A stretch of DNA of 64,000 bases from Trypanosoma brucei gambiense DAL972 (Eukaryota > Euglenozoa > Kinetoplastea > Trypanosomatida > Trypanosomatidae). The position numbers were made by a program, and so were the translations under genes. Numbering within the stretch: the stretch's first letter is position 1; each line of letters opens with the position of its first letter. Location: the NCBI RefSeq assembly GCF_000210295.1, contig NC_026741.1, forward strand, positions 2,046,001 through 2,110,000, written 5' to 3'. Below the pieces are notes generated by a model. The model searched no databases. It was not told the origin of the DNA and saw nothing but the letters and a program-made list of their open reading frames with translations. This document shows, piece after piece, positions 61,516-64,000 of the stretch.

Positions 61516-62515
61516 GTTTAGATGGCATACAATATATATATATATATATATATATATTTGTGCTTGTTTACACGTGTGGAGTGACGTTTTAGATCTTTCT
61601 GTGCATGTTATCAATTTGTCAGTCTGTCAATCTATCAATCTATCAATCGATCTGTATATATGTATATATATACATATATGCAGTATCAATAGTTGGCTAG
61701 AGCGCCTGTGGTGCGATTGCCACCACCATTTTGTATCCCTCTAAAGGTGTTCTTCACCGGGAAGGGAAAGTTATGCGGGACAAACTGAACTTTGTGAAGG
61801 TGTAGCTTGGATTACTTTTCCCATCTTTTTTTTTCCTCTGCTTTTGTTATTATTATCCGCTATCTATTTCCCTCTATTTTCCCCTTCTCTCTACATGTAT
61901 ATATATTCACATACACTCACTGTGTATCTTTCCCCTTTCCTCCGATTATTGCTCCATTTTAATGTTGGTTAAGAAACGTCGTATGTGTACAAGTGTGTTG
62001 GAAGTGGAAGGCTCTGCACCTCAAAACCTCCTTCCTAATACAAAACCGTGAAATAATAAAGGTGGAAGTCACCTTTCAATGCTTTCAGGCGTGGAAAATG
62101 CTACTTCTATCAAATTGTAAGAAATGGAAACATAAAGGGAAATGCTATCTTTTTTGCTTTTCTTGTGTATGCTTTCTCTCTTTTTTTTTTCCCCATTGTT
62201 TTTATCTTATGTATAGTATTTCTATAGAGCACAGTGTGAAAGGAAAAAAAAACCATAGAAAAGAAATAGACTGCAAAGGTGAGGTCAAAAAGGGAAAGAA
62301 AGAAAAGAATAAATAACTCTGAGCCAAAAACATTTTTTTTTTTTTTTGCCGAACGTGCATCAACAAAACGTGCGTATTAGCGTTTGACATTTTCATTGGC
62401 TTGACCGTTTACCGTTGTTGTAAATTCGAATCATTGCTCCATAGGCGGAGGGAAAAGAGCACTCCAATACTTATCTATACATCCATCTAAATACTTTCAT
62501 GCTCGCTGTAAGCGG
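61516..62515 (+). other. AT-rich spacer
   Basis: No credible gene is seen. Contains (AT)n at 61532-61557, a (CTAT)/(CAAT)-like stretch near 61620-61650, a second TA run near 61655-61678 and T-runs. A T-run at ~62332-62347 followed by the AG at 62379-62380 is a possible splice signal for the last gene. Confidence 0.65.
61532..61557. repeat. (AT)n microsatellite
   Basis: Thirteen AT dinucleotides 16 bp after the stop of the 542-residue gene. Confidence 0.9.
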
Positions 62516-64000
62516 ATGATGAGTGCCAACAACTGCACCCCTGATGGAAGCTCCAATAGTTTGCTCCCTTTAAAACCAACCATTTCTAATGATGATGCCG
62601 ATATGCGCAGGAGGTGGACTCCGCTGTTAAATTTACTCGCAGTCGACAGTGAAGCTGCCGATGGAACCCCCGCTTCATTAATGATTGTCGCTCATGTCAC
62701 GTACCGCTCCTCGTTGCTTAGGCGCGCCCTCCGTCTTTGGGTGAAGCACCTAGAAGATTTTTACCGAAAGGAGCAGTGGCGTGAACACCTTGCGAGTGAG
62801 TGGTACGGACGGAGGCGCTTGTTTCTCTTCTTTCGTGCGTGGCAATGGCGTTACAATACGCGATTGCAGCTGGTAGCAAAGGGAGAAAAGGCACAGACGC
62901 ATTGTTTAATGGCGGTGCAACGGCGTGCTTGGAGGGCGTGGGCAACATGGCTGTTTGCGCAGCGGGCGGTGCGTAAGGCGGTGTCGAAGTTGCTTGACGA
63001 CATTAGAAAAGGTACACGGTTGAGGTTTTGGTTATTGTGGCGCAGATTTAGTACACGCCGTGTGGCGTACGGGAGGGTTGTGCAGCAGATGAGGCATCAG
63101 CATTTGTTGCGTGGGTGGATGCAGTGGCGTCGGCTGTTGCTTCGTGGGGAAACACGCCGGTTGTTGTCGACCGTCATAACACTTTATACACCGTGTTCAT
63201 GGATGCATGATGTAATGGCATCTTTTCAACCGGCACTGGCGCGTCAACCCGTACGGTTGCATTCGTCCTCCTCCACATCACGAGGCAATACGTTGGGTGA
63301 ATGGTACTCGTTTAAGCTGATAGCCCTCCGCTTTTATTTCATCCAGTGGATGGGTGAGACCGCATCACGGCGCGGAAGGCGGCTGCTGAGGTACGAGTCC
63401 GCCGTCCAAACCGTCAAACGCCATGTTGATATGAGCAGCATAGCGGGTAGGTACCACACATGGTTGCTGTATACCGCCAACAATATTCACAGGCGCCGCA
63501 TTCTGTCGATGTTATGCAGGCGTTATTTCCGTAAGTGGACCCTATTCGTGTCCCTGGAAGCTCTGTTTAGGCAGTGTCAGCAGACTGTTTATCGGCGTGT
63601 GAAATTGTTGACCTTGCTTACTTGGCGTGGGCGTGCGCAGCACCAGCAGGAACATAAAAATCTCTTGCAGGTTGCAGATGCGTTTTGCGCAAGGACGTTG
63701 CAGGAACACCAGCGCCGTGAGTGTTTTGTGTGTTGGAGGGCACGTTTGCATTCGAGGGAGGAGTTTCGCAGGTTGGAAGCAGAGGTACGGGATCGTCGCA
63801 TGGAGCTCTTGAGGGACTTGGCAGTTAATCGACTACTGCATGGTGTCCTCCTCAACTTCTGTGAACCTCCTAATGTGAAGGCAGCCGATCCTGTGGGTGG
63901 GCGCCATAGTCCCTCGTCTGGTGTGGAAGAGAAAACTGCAAACTCAAGAAAGGTATCGGAAAGGTATATAACGATAACTCCAAACAAGCGTGACGGATGC
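62516..64000 (+). CDS. Sfi1-like Trp/Arg-rich repeat protein, N-terminal 495 residues (3' end outside window)
   Basis: The frame runs from ATG 62516 (a second ATG follows directly) to the window edge with no stop, giving 495 codons. It shows repeated short helices with aromatic/Trp plus Arg cores about 25-35 residues apart: LFLFFRAWQWR (~101), RAWRAWATW (~138), LRFWLLWRRF (~169), LLRGWMQWRRLL (~197), RYHTWLLY, YFRKWTLF (~337), LLTLLTWRGRA and CFVCWRARLH. This pattern resembles Sfi1/centrin-binding repeats found in basal-body and spindle-pole proteins. The composition is unusually rich in Arg, Trp and Leu. The repeats are read by eye; centrin binding is an inference. A purely helical IQ-like protein is an alternative. 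Confidence 0.85.
   Translation, partial: MMSANNCTPDGSSNSLLPLKPTISNDDADMRRRWTPLLNLLAVDSEAADGTPASLMIVAHVTYRSSLLRRALRLWVKHLEDFYRKEQWREHLASEWYGRRRLFLFFRAWQWRYNTRLQLVAKGEKAQTHCLMAVQRRAWRAWATWLFAQRAVRKAVSKLLDDIRKGTRLRFWLLWRRFSTRRVAYGRVVQQMRHQHLLRGWMQWRRLLLRGETRRLLSTVITLYTPCSWMHDVMASFQPALARQPVRLHSSSSTSRGNTLGEWYSFKLIALRFYFIQWMGETASRRGRRLLRYESAVQTVKRHVDMSSIAGRYHTWLLYTANNIHRRRILSMLCRRYFRKWTLFVSLEALFRQCQQTVYRRVKLLTLLTWRGRAQHQQEHKNLLQVADAFCARTLQEHQRRECFVCWRARLHSREEFRRLEAEVRDRRMELLRDLAVNRLLHGVLLNFCEPPNVKAADPVGGRHSPSSGVEEKTANSRKVSERYITITPNKRDGC

Overview
This window reads as nuclear chromosomal DNA of a kinetoplastid, almost certainly a member of the Trypanosoma brucei group. The main reasons are a tandem array of GRESAG4-type receptor adenylate cyclases and a V-type H+-pyrophosphatase that I recognise as trypanosomal VP1. 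In addition, every protein gene lies on the + strand, none appears to have an intron, and the spacers are AT-rich and full of polypyrimidine tracts and microsatellites. This is the layout of one polycistronic transcription unit processed by spliced-leader trans-splicing and polyadenylation. The species call rests on family recognition, not on a database search.

Layout, left to right, all +. (1) 1-365: C-terminal end of a coiled-coil protein that begins outside the window. (2) 2486-5452: a 988-residue coiled-coil protein with a CxxC between coils. (3) 5453-10164: a 4.7-kb stretch with no credible gene, rich in microsatellites and homopurine runs. (4) 10165-25573: the GRESAG4 array. It has one full copy, one copy with a slightly truncated tail, one copy running into an assembly gap and one copy emerging from it. 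A 264-bp relic of the cyclase C-terminus sits in each of the two sequenced intergenic spacers. Two 100-N gaps (12510-12609 and 23667-23766) are scaffold placeholders, and the array is probably incompletely represented. (5) 26757-32000: a 1747-residue protein ending in leucine-rich repeats. (6) 33578-34918 and 36594-38078: two proteins of unknown function. (7) 40350-42830: VP1. (8) 44493-59321: a giant 4942-residue protein. (9) 59887-61515: a 542-residue protein of unknown function. (10) 62516 to the window end: the N-terminal 495 residues of a Trp/Arg-rich, Sfi1-like repeat protein.

The most interesting gene is the giant one. It joins an N-terminal ubiquitin-like fold, a thioredoxin-like fold without a CxxC, a UBA-like helix bundle, and an SF2-like ATPase core of the DUF3638/DUF3645 type (MGQGKTT, DEVD, FSGTP, HTTGTD, YRMRGIGRGQ). 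It ends in three RanBP2/NZF zinc fingers, two of which carry the Thr-hydrophobic pair typical of ubiquitin-binding NZFs. A ubiquitin-linked remodelling ATPase is my inference.

The genes do not form a functional operon. Trypanosome transcription units group unrelated genes and control them mainly after transcription. The cyclases (surface/flagellar signalling) and VP1 (acidocalcisome proton pump) are the only two with well-known jobs. Candidate splice acceptors, spacers and microsatellites are listed below. Convincing tRNA genes, transposable elements and CRISPR arrays were not seen.
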